Shown in pieces: positions 24,660 to 37,343 of a stretch of DNA of 64,000 nucleotides (position 1 is the first letter of the stretch; every line of letters begins with the position of its first letter). This DNA comes from Pampus argenteus. Taxonomy: Eukaryota; Chordata; Actinopteri; Scombriformes; Stromateidae. Below the pieces are notes generated by a model. The model made no database searches and was not told where the DNA came from. It saw nothing but the letters and a program-made list of their open reading frames with translations. The stretch spans positions 12,596,001 to 12,660,000 of the forward strand of contig CM072878.1 of NCBI GenBank assembly GCA_036937835.1. Direction: 5' to 3'. The translations under genes were made by a program, and so were the position numbers.

Positions 24660-24669
24660 CTATAAATAG
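24660..24669. promoter_or_regulatory. MEF2 consensus site upstream of myadml2
   Basis: CTATAAATAG fits the MEF2 consensus YTAWWWWTAR at every position. It is 982 bp upstream of the myadml2 ATG. The same string can read as a TATA box in either direction. MYADML2 expression is, to my knowledge, enriched in skeletal muscle in mammals, which fits MEF2 control. Confidence 0.45.
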
Positions 24670-25025
24670 GGGGTCTATATTCCACAGAGGGGTGGGAGGC
24701 TACATGTGGCAGGCAGTATGGGAGTCGTATTTCTAGAGAGCACCCAGAGAGGCTGAGTCAGAGCTCCTTTAGTAAGAAACTGGCATTTATACACAGTGTA
24801 ATGACAGGGAGGGAGGCTAAGACTCCCATTGAAGACAAAAATTACACATAGGTCCAGAGGGATAATTACACACAAGCAATGACAGATTTGAGCTATGTAT
24901 GTGAGAGGGACGTGAAAATGGATTAGTAGTTACCTAAAATACTTTAACCTGTGATATTACTATGCTGTGATTTCTGATTTACAGTGTGTTAGGTGATTCT
25001 TACAGAAGTTTTTTGAAGTATGAAA

Positions 25026-25074
25026 TATACTGTTGGTCCAGTAAGTAAATATACTGCAGGTCCAGTAAGTATTT
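25026..25074 (+). repeat. Direct repeat of a 24-mer, possible transposon end
   Basis: ATACTGTTGGTCCAGTAAGT at 25026 is repeated as ATACTGCAGGTCCAGTAAGT at 25051, with a 25 bp period. The second copy runs on into ATTTGAACAC, resembling ends of fish DNA transposons. I see no matching inverted end nearby. Confidence 0.5.
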
Positions 25075-26843
25075 GAACACTTGTTAAGACAATATTTTTG
25101 TTAAATTCCAAGCATTTTTTTTTGTAAATACAAATTGTGATAGAAAATACTGTAAGGATTGGGTTTAAGTGAAATAAGAAAAGTTTTTCTAGTTCTGTGT
25201 TTTATTGGAACTGGCCTTTGCCTCCTTTTTGCTCTTTCTAGTTATATTACTTGAATTAGATTGCTGTAGACATAATATTTGTCTTGAATTAGAGATTAGT
25301 CCCAAAAAGGTCCAAAATATAAAATAATATGCGCATTATGGGAGGAAAATGGCCCCTCACAACAACAGGTGAGCTTGTATGACACAATGAATGAAAGATA
25401 ATCTTACAGAGAAATTGCCAAATAACATCATTTGTCTTTTATCACTGTGATTTTATCACAAGCTAATAATGTGGCTTACCTACAACAACAAAATGAGACG
25501 TTCATAAAGGCCTGCAGATTATGTAACAGACAGTGACTTCACCAGACATAAAGACATCGCTGAATGACCAGTTAAACAGTGCAGAGATGACTTGATGATT
25601 ATGAAGACTATAATTCAGGGCTGATCAGTTTGCATCACTGACACTTATTGTTATTGAGGCATCAACACATGGGTTTGCTGTGGCTAGTAAGTGCAGCACA
25701 ACGGGAACATGCATTTTAGACTGGTTGCCCCAAGAGATGAGATTTTCACTTAATATCTTATTAGTTTTGGGCCAATTTCGATTAAAATGAAAAATTCAAA
25801 AATCATTTATTTCATTCATTCATTTTACTTGATCTGATTTTAGAGGAATAACCATTTCCTTGAGATTGATCAGAAGCTGCTAAAATATGAGGTGTTGAAA
25901 AACCTTTTGTCAGTGTGTGTAAAGTAAACCTTATATCAGATATGTTTTTGGATCCTAAGGGAGCTGTTGACCTTGACTGCTGCTAATAATAATAATAATA
26001 ATGATAATAATCATATAGTAATAATAACAAGACTGCAAATGTACCTTTTAGTATATGTAATATGTCTTTTCTTTTTCTAATACAAAGACATGCAATCAAC
26101 ACAGAGAGAAAAAAAAAACAGCAATGTATTTACAATTTACAAAGAATCACTTCTCTGTGAAAATAGCACTTATAAATATGATTTACATAACAAAATAAAT
26201 ATGTAAATTACCAATGTAGCTTGAGTTTTCTTTTTTTTTTCTGTTAAAAAATATGTTACAGAATAAAATTACAATAGTAATACCTTTCCTTCTCTGGTGT
26301 GATGCGAAACAGACGTCCTTTTAAAAACATCATTTATAAAGACATCATTACATACAACATTGTCATTATATTAAAAAGTGATCTCTATTATGAAATATAA
26401 GAAGGGAGTTACGATAGTGAACACTTGAAAGAACCTATACAAATACTCAAAAAATATACAATACACAATATTTGTCTCCCTTTAAATGTTCATTGCATTG
26501 ATCTGAGGATTGCTGAACTACTGAGGTGTCCTAACATGAATGGGTACCCGCCGTATGGGTTTGATCGGTCTTCTTGTGGCGATGCAGCTGGTGAGAAAGA
26601 GGTACAGACTAGATGCAATGGCACTGTGGTGTATGAATAATCAACCTCTAGATTTGTGTAACTGTTACATGTGTAATGGGACATAATAACAGCTTATTTG
26701 GTGTTGCACCATAAGTTGCTCTTGCTCTCAATTGTTCTTGCCATTGTTTTAGAGGTAAATACAAAATTTCTTTCAGTCCCTTCCCAATCCAGTGCTTTTT
26801 TTTTTCACCTCATCATATGCACCTGTGTCTACTTTGATGAAGG

Positions 26844-26849
26844 TTTATT
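26844..26849 (-). terminator. notum: Candidate notum polyadenylation signal AATAAA
   Basis: AATAAA on the minus strand about 525 bp past the notum stop codon. Use of more distal sites down to about 26.1 kb cannot be excluded. Confidence 0.4.
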
Positions 26850-27373
26850 GTGTGATGAGATGTAAGTAGAATCCAACTATAAAACAAAGTTATACCCTTA
26901 TGTACTCTATAGTGACTACTTAACAAAGACAGCATCCTTATGTCATTGTAGTGTTTATCTTTTTTCTTAACAATGACTAAATATAATTATATGGAAGGAT
27001 GAAAATAAAAAATAATAATAAAAAAACATCATTGAGCATCCTTAAAACTGGATTACATTTGTGATATTTTTTTTTCTTTTACAAAGCAAAAGATCATTTA
27101 AATGAAAAGTAGCAAAGTGTTGTGCCTTGTCGTGATGGCATGTTGCCCCCTGTACTTGTCACCAGGACTGAGTTGTGAGGAAGGGACTGTAGGACAAATC
27201 TATGCCCCTTTGTTTGCTTCATACCAAAAGTAAACAGGAAGTCAGAGGGGAATAGAATGGATTATGAAGTTAGATGTGTAGTTGGAGGTATCAGGCGTGG
27301 GAGACTGGCCAGTGAGACCAGCCAACCCTACTTGGTCTTAGCTTGGAGATACTGTGTGTATGTGTATGTCCCT

Positions 27374-30300
27374 TTAGCTGCCGCTGCTGAGCATGCCCAG
27401 TAGCTTGCTGGGGTCCATGCCCTGCTGCTGGGCCATCTTTTGCACATCAAAGCCCATGTGCATAAGGAACTGAATGACGTTCATCTCTTGTCCTGTGAAC
27501 TGGTCTCGGATGGTGGGGCAGGTGGGGTTGCAGTGTGGCCACGGGCAGCTGTCAATCAAGTGCACCGGGCAGCCCTTGGGTGGGGCCTTGTTGTTTCTGT
27601 TGTCATTGAGGCTGCGGTCCCAGCAGTGGAGTGCTCGGGGCAAAGAAGTGCCTTTAACCTGCACATCAATCCAGTAACTAAAATATAACACAAGAGGGCG
27701 CTGTTAGCTCACAGTCAGAACCGCTTGACTGAAAGTTTTGTGCCCCCTGATAATGATACACTGGAAAAGTGGGTTTTGAAAATTATTTCAAAAAAGTACT
27801 CACTTTCTGGTGATAACTTCATGTGATAGGCATGCCGGAGCAAACATGGCTCTGAAAAACAAGAAGACATAATTCAATCTGAAATTCATGCAATGGTCAT
27901 ATTTAAATGATCTTCTTTAAATGAGACTTGGCCTTACGGGACATCTTTTAGTGTGTTCCTCAGCTCTATGCCCAAGTTTTGGATGTAGCGCCATTGGCCT
28001 TCCTGCACAGGCTGGCCTGTCAACTGGATGTTATCCACAGTCAACTGGGCCTCATCAAAAAGCCACTGGACTACAAACACAGGGCCTGCACGGGGAGAAT
28101 GGAAAAGATTAAGTAGTTATAAGAAGATTAGAGTTAACATATGCATGTGTGTATAAATAGTTTAGTATTAATCTATTCAGACATATGCCGTGCAGATGAC
28201 TTGTTTAGAGTATGTGTGTGCAAATATACAAAGTACAGATTAAAACCACAAACTCACTTTTTATTGATGGGAAGACTCTGTATCCAAAGAAACAGTTCCA
28301 CTCCTCTCCTTCGTGGGTTTGTCTGCACCTCTCTGGCACCACTCCTCCCCAGTACCTGATTGGACAGGTGGAAGTACAGACAGGCAATTAGCAGCCTGAT
28401 GATCATCACCTGACTAAAATATTTAATCTCATAAAATCATTTACAAATTCATGATTTTTTGTCATTTCATGTTCACAATATTCACGTACTTGATGCCTCT
28501 CTTGATGGTCTCAGTGGGGGCACAGCTGACAGTGTCAACACAGTCAGTGCAGTGGTACTGCTTGTTGTCCAGGAACCAGCCTGAATCAGACAGGCCTCTT
28601 ACTTGTATCCCGGTGTGCCCCAGTCCCTCCAGCAGCTCTGCTACGTGGTCCACATTCAGCAGGACGCCGGTGCCACCAGCACTGCATGCAGAAATTCTTA
28701 TTAGTACATACAGGAGTATGAATGAATCATACAATTTGAATTTTATATTAAAGCATCTTGACACATGAACGTACCTGCTTCCTGCTAGGAGGAGGACCTT
28801 GGCGTTGTCCAGACCTTTGTTTAGTAGGTCCTTCACGACCTCTTGAATTATCAGTGAGCCCATGAAGGCATAGCCGCCTGCACACAACAGAAAGAGAGTA
28901 GAAGATGTAGAAAAACACTTTTCTTAAAGAGGGATACAGTACATGTTGTGTTTTTTAATGATTCAGTAATGTCTTACTCTGTTCTGTTTTGGCTGTAGCG
29001 CCACTCCACACATCACTGGAGCAGTACGGGATGAACCTGCACAAGCAACATAAAGTTAAAGTCGCTGGCTATGGCTAAAAAAAAGTAAGTGTAAATAAAC
29101 ACACAACACATGAGTCTACTTACACCATGTTGGCATTCCACCAGTGAGGGTTTTCCTCCGGCAGTGGAGACAGGATCCCTGTGCCTGTAGAGACAGATCA
29201 ACGTGTACCATTAGCCTCGCTGGCACTCCCAGACACATCCTCTTCTTCCTCATCATCACATGGATTACAGTCATTACACCACAATGAGAGAGGGATGTGT
29301 TGCTCCTCTAGCAGTGGGCGCCAGTTAGCCCTACACCGCAGCTAAATTATGACCGGGATTCAAGTCTCAATAACAAGGCAGATGAGCACAGTTACATCTG
29401 ATTATTTAAATTACTGAGACATTACGGTGGGATGTTCACACTTTACTCAGTTGGAGTAACAGTGGTTATAGGAGCCTAAATATGTAAAGGACATATAAAG
29501 ACTAGCTGAGGCTGACCTGTTTTAGTTTGGGGCCACTTGCTTGAGCTCATCAACCTCCTCATGGTCTCATATCGGCTATCGCAGTTCTCTTTGTTGAAGC
29601 AGTACCAGCCACCTGGACATAGATACACAAAAAAACCACAACACGGATCATTTCTCACATGAATTATTTACAATACTGCTTGCATGGATGTTTTGCTTGA
29701 AAGACACTTTGCTATCGTCGTTCTTAATTTGGGCATTAAAAGTTAAATACTGACCCTCTAAGAATATCAACCATCGTCTGCTCCCTCGAGATTCTTTCAG
29801 GTAGTACCTACAAGAGACCAAAGAGTTATTAAAATAATGCCCCCGCTGTTTCTACCTTCAGCGATGGTATCCAGGCATGAAATAAAAACACACATGACAT
29901 CATCGCCTTTATACAAACAGAAGATGTCCTGTTACTGTGGTGATTCCTATCTTTCAAAAGTTGACACAAAACAGCAAAAAAAGGAACTTTTTTGATTGCA
30001 CCAAGACAAATTTTACAGAAAAAAAACAATGACACTGTGTAATCAGGAGATAGACATCACCCTTTCCCCTATCTAGTAGAAGGTAATGTACCATCATATT
30101 CTCATCGTATAAATAGTCTGAGCTCATCGTTCTTCAGCAGTGTTGTCACACACACAAAATCTGATTAAAATCAAAAATCCTGTCCATAGCAATGATGTGA
30201 TAAGAGAAATAGTACATATACGCTTGGTTTGTGTTCATGTCAACACGCAGTCACTCTGTCTGTTATGTAGGACCTGTATATGTCCAATGTAATGCCTCTT

Positions 30301-32583
30301 TAGATGTACCCTGGGTTAGATGAAGTGAATTGGCTGCATTTTTGTGTCAGACAAAGACTTTATTCTGAAGTTTATGCATGCTAGAGTATAAAAGATGTGT
30401 GCTGTATGTTGTCAGCCCAGAAGAGGGCAATGCTATCATGATTCTCCAGTGCTGTAAGATGTGCACTACCATTGTTTTCTTTAACCAGCTATTTATTCAA
30501 TATCAGATGAGGCTTTCATAGATGAGGCTATTTAAAAAAATGTAGCTGTAGCCACAGAGGCGAAATGCTTTAAATGTGCTTCTGTGAGAGAGATTTTTTA
30601 ACAATGACTAAACTCAAGTGATTGCCAAATACATTTCAGTGACTTTAGGGAAAACAGACAGCTCTGGGTTGTTTGCTCAGAAGCTGAATCACACTTTAAA
30701 GTTGTTTTACTGTTATTGTAAGCCACAGTCAATGATGCACACTGAGGACGGTGCACTTTACTTACTATTTCCAAACAACAAAGTGAAGGCGGGCTTGGCA
30801 AGCTGAGCAAGCCAAGAGGGAAAAGCCCACTCACTCTAACAAGTGCAAGGTGTCTGTGTGTGTGTGCGTGCGTGTGTGTGCGTGTGTGTGTGTGGTGTGT
30901 GGTGGAAAATAAATAATGTCAGTATCTGATGGATTAGCATCTTAACTGACAACAGCCACGGTGGTGAATGAAACGGCCATCTGCCAGTAACTGTCCACTG
31001 TGCTGGTACTCGTGTTGTGTCTCTACAGAGTTAAGAGCTTTACTCTGCTTCTCTATCAGGCACTTTGGGTTTTATCAGGAATTAGACAGGATACTAAATC
31101 CATAAAGAGACGTGTACATCAAAACGTCTTCCCATTGTCAAACTCGTCTCCTATGACACAATGACAGACAGGCATCAAAGCCTTAGGATATGCCATGGAC
31201 AACATTATAAAAAAAACATACATGGTACAAATAATAATAGCTAGTGTGTATTTTTGTTTTTATTGTGGTTACTTAGATGTTGCCAGTTTTTAGAGACGAG
31301 TGACGTTCACCTTCTTTAAACAACTGTGTTTGATTCATCCATGTATTCTGAAAAAATGACTTCAACCCACAATTTGACTCGCTGCCATCAAAATAAGGAT
31401 ATAAAAGTAGAGTCAACATTTATTATACCATAGAAGAATCAGTGTATCTGTATGCTTTTAGTGCCATGGCTTATCCCTCTTTTAGTAGTTCTTATTGCCA
31501 AATGGATTTCTGCTTAACAGTCAACAGTGGATTTTATTGCAAGCAAATGTTGATCAAGTAGTGCTCCATTGTTTACCCCACAGAACAACAGGCTAAAAAA
31601 TAAATGTAAAGGAACAAACACAAACCTAACAGGAGCCTTTACCCACGTTTTAGTTACAGGAAGACATACTGTTAAACAGCTTTTTAAAAAATCATATTTT
31701 AGCTGTTTGCGCACCAGGAGTAACCATCAGAAAAGTAGGAGAGAGAGACAAGGGGGCGGGGGTCTGAAAAACTTAAATCTAAAACTTTTCTGCAGAGCAA
31801 ATGCTGCATTCTAACTTGAAGCAAAGGAAATGAAGCATAGACCATGTGGCTATCCGCAAATTTCACGCTTGGCTGACGCAAAGCAGCTGTCTATGTTATC
31901 CTGACTGAACTCTGTTCTGTCTAACAGAGCGGTGCCCTATTTTGAAAATGTCCCCGTGGGTGTTTTTTTTTTTTTTTTTTTTTTCCATAATTTTAATATT
32001 TTCAGCATTTGAAGTCAACCTTCTCCCTCTTGTGCGCACTCTCCAAACCTTATTGTTGTCCTCAGGTCAGAAACACGAGGTCGCTCTCAGATAACAGAAT
32101 GACCAGCAGGACCTGCTGATGTACTCTTACACATAACTATTCAATCCAACTAGCTCCAAGGTGCGTTGTTGCAAACTGACTCTCACCTGTCACACGAGGA
32201 TCATCATGTATCACACTGTAATTTGTTAGTTAGTTTTTTTCTGTTGCTACATACCCCGCAGGACTACCGTCGTTGCAGGTGACTGATGTATTCTCCAAAA
32301 AGTTCAGCTTCATGTCATAGTCGAGCTTCTGCGCCGAGCACGGGTAGAGAGACTGCGCTAGGTTCTTCACTTGTGTCATGAAGTTATCCATGTTCTCCTC
32401 CACGGCGGTGAAATCCAGAGGGAAGCTCTCCGTGGTGTCACTCCGGTCCGCCCGGTATGTGGGAGGAGGTGATGAGCGTCGTGGTTGTGGGTTGCGGCCA
32501 CCCCGGAACCTCCGTGCGCAAAGCGCTCCGGACTGCATCAGCACCAGCAGCAGCACTGTTGAAACCACTCTGATGGCTGTCAT
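27374..32583 (-). CDS. notum: Notum, secreted palmitoleoyl-protein carboxylesterase that inactivates Wnt
   Basis: Notum removes the palmitoleate from Wnt proteins outside the cell and is itself induced by Wnt/beta-catenin. Eleven coding exons join with matching phases: 32255-32583, 29755-29807, 29517-29612, 29124-29184, 28978-29036, 28775-28877, 28490-28681, 28258-28355, 27938-28085, 27804-27851 and 27374-27677. The product is 496 aa, the human length. Features are a signal peptide (about 1-22), a basic linker, an N-glycosylation sequon NTS at Asn98, LEGGWYCFN, the nucleophile elbow GSSAGGTG with Ser234, Asp341 in WLFDEAQ and His390 in CLSHE (equivalents of human Ser232, Asp340, His389), and many conserved cysteines. 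An in-frame TAA 15 bases upstream fixes the ATG. Teleosts carry notum1a/notum1b; I cannot tell which this is. Confidence 0.97.
29808..32254 (-). other. notum: First intron of notum
   Basis: A 2.4 kb GT-AG intron, the longest in the gene (the rest range from 86 to about 420 bp). It contains a GT-rich microsatellite (about 30853-30900) and T22 at 31963-31984. No exon-like sequence was recognised inside. Confidence 0.9.
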
Positions 32584-32640
32584 CTTATCCGCTGGTTATA
32601 CGCTCTTCTTTCAAGTACAACGTTTCGTCAGGGAAACAGA

Positions 32641-32659
32641 TTTTTTTTTTTTTTTTTTT
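32641..32659. repeat. T19 homopolymer in notum 5' UTR
   Basis: Nineteen T on the plus strand, so A19 in the notum transcript, about 60 nt upstream of the ATG if the leader is unspliced. Confidence 0.85.
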
Positions 32660-32904
32660 AGATTTTTTTTACCAATGGAGTTGAGGAAGAAACGGCAATT
32701 ACGCACGACTTTAGAAACGCCACAACACGTATCGTCCGCTCCCAGAAACGCAAATTTAATGTCAGCTGAATGAAAAGTCCTCTGAGGTCGATCACAGTCA
32801 TCCGTTGAATACTCTTGGATATATTTCAAACTTTGTGCACCTACAACTGCTTGTCCATCTATCTACTAACAACTCTAGCGCTGCTGGACCAAGCGCACAA
32901 GGTT

Positions 32905-33045
32905 GAACGACAACACTGGTGCCATGCTCTTGTATTTTATTCAAACTTTCCCCCCTTGTGTGTCCGTCCAGCCAATCGCAGTTGCGGGGCAGGACTCGGG
33001 GCATGATCAAGCGTGGCAGACAACCCCCCTTTTTAATTTATAGAG
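32905..33045 (-). promoter_or_regulatory. notum: notum core promoter region
   Basis: On the minus strand there is a CCAAT box (ATTGG at 32972-32976), a TATA-like ATAAAATA about 32 bp further down (32933-32940), and a second TATA-like TATAAAT at 33036-33042. CpG content rises around 32430-32560 and 32965-33000. A start near 32905 would give a 5' UTR of about 320 nt containing an A-rich run. The element choice is inference. Confidence 0.45.
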
Positions 33046-33574
33046 GGGAAAAAATGTCCATGCGTTGGTTCTTTTGATCCGCGATGTTTTATTTGATGTG
33101 GTGGCTTTTATTGGCCTTGAAATGCCCATTTCCCATTCCACCACAAATTTATGAAGTGAGAATACGCATCTTGTTACACACTTGCCCGAAAATCAAGTAG
33201 GTAAAAACAAAATATAATCAAAACTTATGCAGAGTTCCAACAATATTTGACCAGGTTTGAAAAGGAAATGCTAATGTAAATATATTTTACCTGATTACAC
33301 AAAGAAAACACTATATTATTATAATTATTACTGTTTTCATCATTATCACTTTCCCATCAATTTCTTTTCGTTTTACATGTTTTCCTAAATGTAAGACAGT
33401 AATTGTTCACAAATTAATCCACTCCTGTAAAAACACATAACTCCTTGTTACAATCACTTCCAGTACTGACTAGTTGAGTTGCTCCTGTTTTCTTAAGGTT
33501 TAGAAAAAGAGACTTGGACACTTGTTTTTCTTTTTTTTCTTTTTTTTTTTTTTTATCCGGAGTGGGCCTCCAAA

Positions 33575-33582
33575 GATCAAAG
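33575..33582 (-). promoter_or_regulatory. TCF/LEF core site about 1 kb upstream of notum
   Basis: GATCAAAG, with a preceding A, matches the TCF/LEF consensus. It lies 992 bp upstream of the notum ATG and about 30 bp from a purine/pyrimidine tract. Confidence 0.45.
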
Positions 33583-33611
33583 CAACCATCACTCTTTCTC
33601 CCTCCATCTCG

Positions 33612-33656
33612 CCTCCTCCCTCCCTCCCTCCCTCCCTCCCTGCCTGCCTCCCTCCC
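33612..33656. repeat. CCCT tetranucleotide tract
   Basis: About eleven units, with two CTG interruptions near its right end. The minus strand reads GGGA repeats, able to form G-quadruplex or triplex structures, about 600 bp upstream of the notum core promoter. Confidence 0.85.
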
Positions 33657-34536
33657 GCTTCAGTATCTTCCAAACTTTCCTGGTCTACTGTATATTTTAA
33701 GTTGAGCAGAGCATCCTGATGGGAAGCCAGCTTTCTAACACAGGAATGCCTCGTTATGCTTGAGATAAGCTTCCCTTGAACAACCTTTCATTTTAAGGAC
33801 ACATTTAAGTTAAAATGTAGCCCAGAGACCAAAAGTGATTATTGATCAAGATAACACTTGTGGTGGTGTTTTGATGAACTTTTTGTCTTTAATTAGGCCC
33901 ACAATACCACAATTCAGTTTAGGTTAAATAGTTAAATGCAATTTTGATACTAGTAACGTTACTGTACTTTTAATTCATACCTTTACAGGAGTCAACGTTT
34001 AGTTTAATACCTTACTTTTTGTGGATTGTGACTTTGACAAATTGTGTCTGTCTGTCAAGATCCCTTTGATTAGTTTTCTTTCAGCAACCAAGCATCCATA
34101 ATTTTAATTTCTAGAGTTTGCTAAGAAAATTTTCTAAGATCTGTATCTTAAAGAAAACAGTATATATATGTATATAGTATAGATAATACTCACGCACTGC
34201 CTTTAAGAAAAAGAATAGCCTAACTGTAAAAAAAAGTGTCATGTCCTCTCAGAGACAAACTTACTGGCTGTAGCCCCATGGTTAATCAGTGTGACTAAAG
34301 GACGTAAAACTGTTCTGAGCCAGGTAAGATGGATATGAAGTCACCAGCAGGACTGATGGTATTCATTGGGAACTTCAAACAGATGCTTGTGTAGATTAAA
34401 ACATGTGGTAGAGCCCAGGAGGAGAGGCTCTGTCACAGATTGAGTCTAGTCACTTTGACCCATACCTCCCTGTTTTATCACACGTCATCCCCAAAAATGT
34501 AACCCTTAAATCAGTCGCAGATGGACACTGGCCTCT

Positions 34537-34537
<1 letters not shown>

Positions 34538-34576
<39 letters not shown>
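34538..34576. repeat. CA dinucleotide microsatellite, about 19 units
   Basis: Uninterrupted CA run, the longest dinucleotide array in the window. Confidence 0.95.
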
Positions 34577-34581
<5 letters not shown>

Positions 34582-37220
34582 ACTACCATGAAGAGATGGC
34601 CCGGCAGTGTGTTGAAACGTCCTCTGACCCAACTGTGAGCTGCAGATGCTCTTGTTACATGGAGGAGACAAGATATCTAGATGTGCGAATTCAAAGAGAG
34701 AACATGATGGATCCCGTGTTAAAATGACTTAACATTACGAGACTGAAGACAGAAACATTGGTTAGCTCTGCTACCGTTGGTGCTCAGCAGTTTCTTCTCT
34801 ACTGTGCACCTTGTTTGAACTCCTTCCGCGAAGCCTTTCTGGCTTTCACCAGTAATTCTCTCGGACCATTTTTATTTGCCTCCCCATCGCCTGCGTGTAG
34901 CGTAGACACAAATTTAACCATGCAAGTCTGAATGGATTAATCCTCGAATTAGGTCATTTGAAAATGACCCAGCTGTTCTGATGGCAGTCCCTCAGAAGTG
35001 CCCCCGTAGCCCCCACCCCAACTCCAGGCCTCCTGTGAAAGTCAAAGCCTGTCTTTCATCTCCGATGAGTTGCATGTGCCCTCACAGATCCACAGGTTTT
35101 ACTGCTTAAGTCTGGGCTGGCAGCATTGATCATGTGACCGTTGCCTGCCTGGCGTTCAGACACATCATAGCTCTGTGAGCACTCTCTATCTATGCAGCCT
35201 GCCGGTTCTGCTCACACATCTCCATCACGTTGTCCGTCCGTCTCCCCGTGCCTGTTAGTTTTGATTTGCACATGCTGTTGTCGAGGGTCCATCCGTGATC
35301 ATCAAATCCGGCTAGTTGGAACTGTTAGGTCAGGTTACATCAAAGAGATCAGGAGGGATCAGCCTCTTGAAAGGGACAGGCTCTGGCTCACATCATCAGA
35401 AACAGGTGGAGGTCCTCATTGGAAGAACAAAGGAGAGATCACCATCTATAAAACTTTTATATTTCATTGAGGAGTTTCTTAAAATTCCTTTAAATTGACA
35501 CCCTCTTCTACACAGAGCATACAAACTACACAGCACCATCAAAAAAACCCATAAGATATCAGGTTAGAGATTGTGGGACTCAACCGCAACATTAAAATCC
35601 CATGAAGGGTCACAACAGCCTAAGACTTAGTGGCATTATGCCACAAAGTGTTTAACTGTGGAAATGTGTTAAAAGCCAGGGCTAAAAATGGAAATGTATG
35701 GAATATGACTCGGGTGTTATGAATTAGTTGAAAAGTTGTTGAAACTTTCAGAGGTTTTCTATTAATGACTCTTAATTTCTCCCATGACTAACATTTCTCT
35801 GCTGCTTTTCCAAAAAAGACAGTACCAGACTTTGGCATTTTGTTCATGCTTTTGGTGGCCTGGTAAGAAGTATTTCAAATATATTATAGATGTTATTCAT
35901 GCAAATGTAATAATTTTTGCCTGGAATAATTTAAGACGGCATCATAAACACGTTGATTTGACGCTAATGTTACAGAGCTTTGACATTTGAGGCTATCCAC
36001 ACCTGTGAAAACGTTTTGAGCTCTCGGCTTCTGTTCTGTGTCACCTTGAGGCAAAACTCCGGAAGCAGGTCCCCTTAATTTCATGTTGAAACTATTGTTT
36101 AAAACCCAAAACAAACATGTACAGAGGTTCTGGGTGTTAACACACTGTAGAGTTCCTTTCATGTGCCCTCACCACATGTTCCTGATATTACCCAGAGAAT
36201 CCGTAAACAACCTTGATCCTGACTTAAGTCAAGGTGCCATCTAAGATGTGGATGTAAATGGGCAGTAAGAGAGAGTAAGAGAGGCAGGAGACATCTGTCG
36301 AGCAGGCTCTCATTTTGTAAGAGGAGGCCGTCTATTGGTTACAGATGATGCCCTGTTTGATAAAAAATGAACTCTTTCAAGATAGGACAGCTTGCATTAG
36401 GGGTCTCTGGCACCCAGGGGTAACCGAATAGTTCAGCTGACAGGTCAGCTATTTGTTGTTGTACTTTTATCTGAATTATGGTCACAAAATAGCTGCCGTT
36501 GCCTTTAGCAGTTCTGTCACGTTGTTCATACTAAGCTAGATAGATGTTTGTGTCAGTTAGGGTGGAGGTACATGCATGTGTGTACTTGCGGATGAGCGAG
36601 TTGGACCCGGCCGTCTTGAAGGTACCGTTGCGTGACTGTGTGGCCCTTCCTTCAGGAGTTTTCCATTCATGCTTTGTGCCTGAAATCACCCTGTGCAGTG
36701 CCCTCTGTCAGGTAGCGACAGAGGAGGGAGCAGAGACCAATTACTATTCAAGACCTGCTATTATTATCATCAGAGAGGCGGCAGCCCTCCTTCCCCTGCG
36801 CTTATTCCCATCTCCAGCGAGACAGGAGGAGAATCAGGCCCTTTTGTCTCGGAAATGTTTATTTATGCCATAGATTTGCCAAAGGACATGGAAAAGCCCT
36901 TATTACAGGTCATGACAGTAGAGCCACAACACATTATTCATTTTCTGTCCTTTAACCTGGTAGTCTCTATGAGGAAATTCTTTTGAAGTCCACACCCTGC
37001 TGTAAAACATGGTCATTATTCAATTATGTAAGAGCTGTATTTGAAACAGTTTTGAGACTGTAGACTATGAAGACTCTAGGTATTAAGAGTTGAGAGTAGC
37101 AGAGAAGAGCAGTTGTTTTTAAATGTTTGTCTTTTGTTTTGGTTTTATGAAATATGAAAAATAAGAAGGAGATGTAGTTACACGTAGTATGAATCTCGTT
37201 ACATCCGAAACTTTTAGTTC

Positions 37221-37335
37221 CAGTTTCTTGGACAGAGATTAAAACTAGTCCTAAACTAAAGACAAACTTCGGTGAGAATATCTACTGAGAAACACCATAG
37301 TCTTGGATTAGATTTAATCCCTGTCCGGGAAATCG
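37221..37335. mobile_element. MITE-like element with about 33 bp inverted ends
   Basis: The left end TTTCTTGGACAGAGATTAAA and the right end, read on the other strand as TTTCCCGGACAGGGATTAAA, match with few differences. They continue as CTAGTCC and CTAATCC. This resembles a very common teleost repeat with ends containing GGACAGGGATTAA and TAGTCC. It carries no transposase and is a non-autonomous remnant. Confidence 0.65.
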
Positions 37336-37343
37336 GCCCATAA

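Larger units (their letters stand above)
23694..26843. other. Upstream region of myadml2 and spacer to notum
   Basis: No coding exon recognised. It contains ATT triplets (24021-24041), a GT run (about 24556-24572), a MEF2 site (24660-24669), a duplicated 24-mer (25026-25074) and AAT triplets (about 25984-26022). The part from about 26070 to 26843 could be an extended notum 3' UTR. Confidence 0.5.

Noticed and set aside
32230..32254. Continuation of notum exon 1 frame to a stop (YVATEKN)
   Set aside because: Homology and phase show the exon ends at 32255 with donor GTATGT, and the frame continues at 29807. The extra residues are intron read-through.
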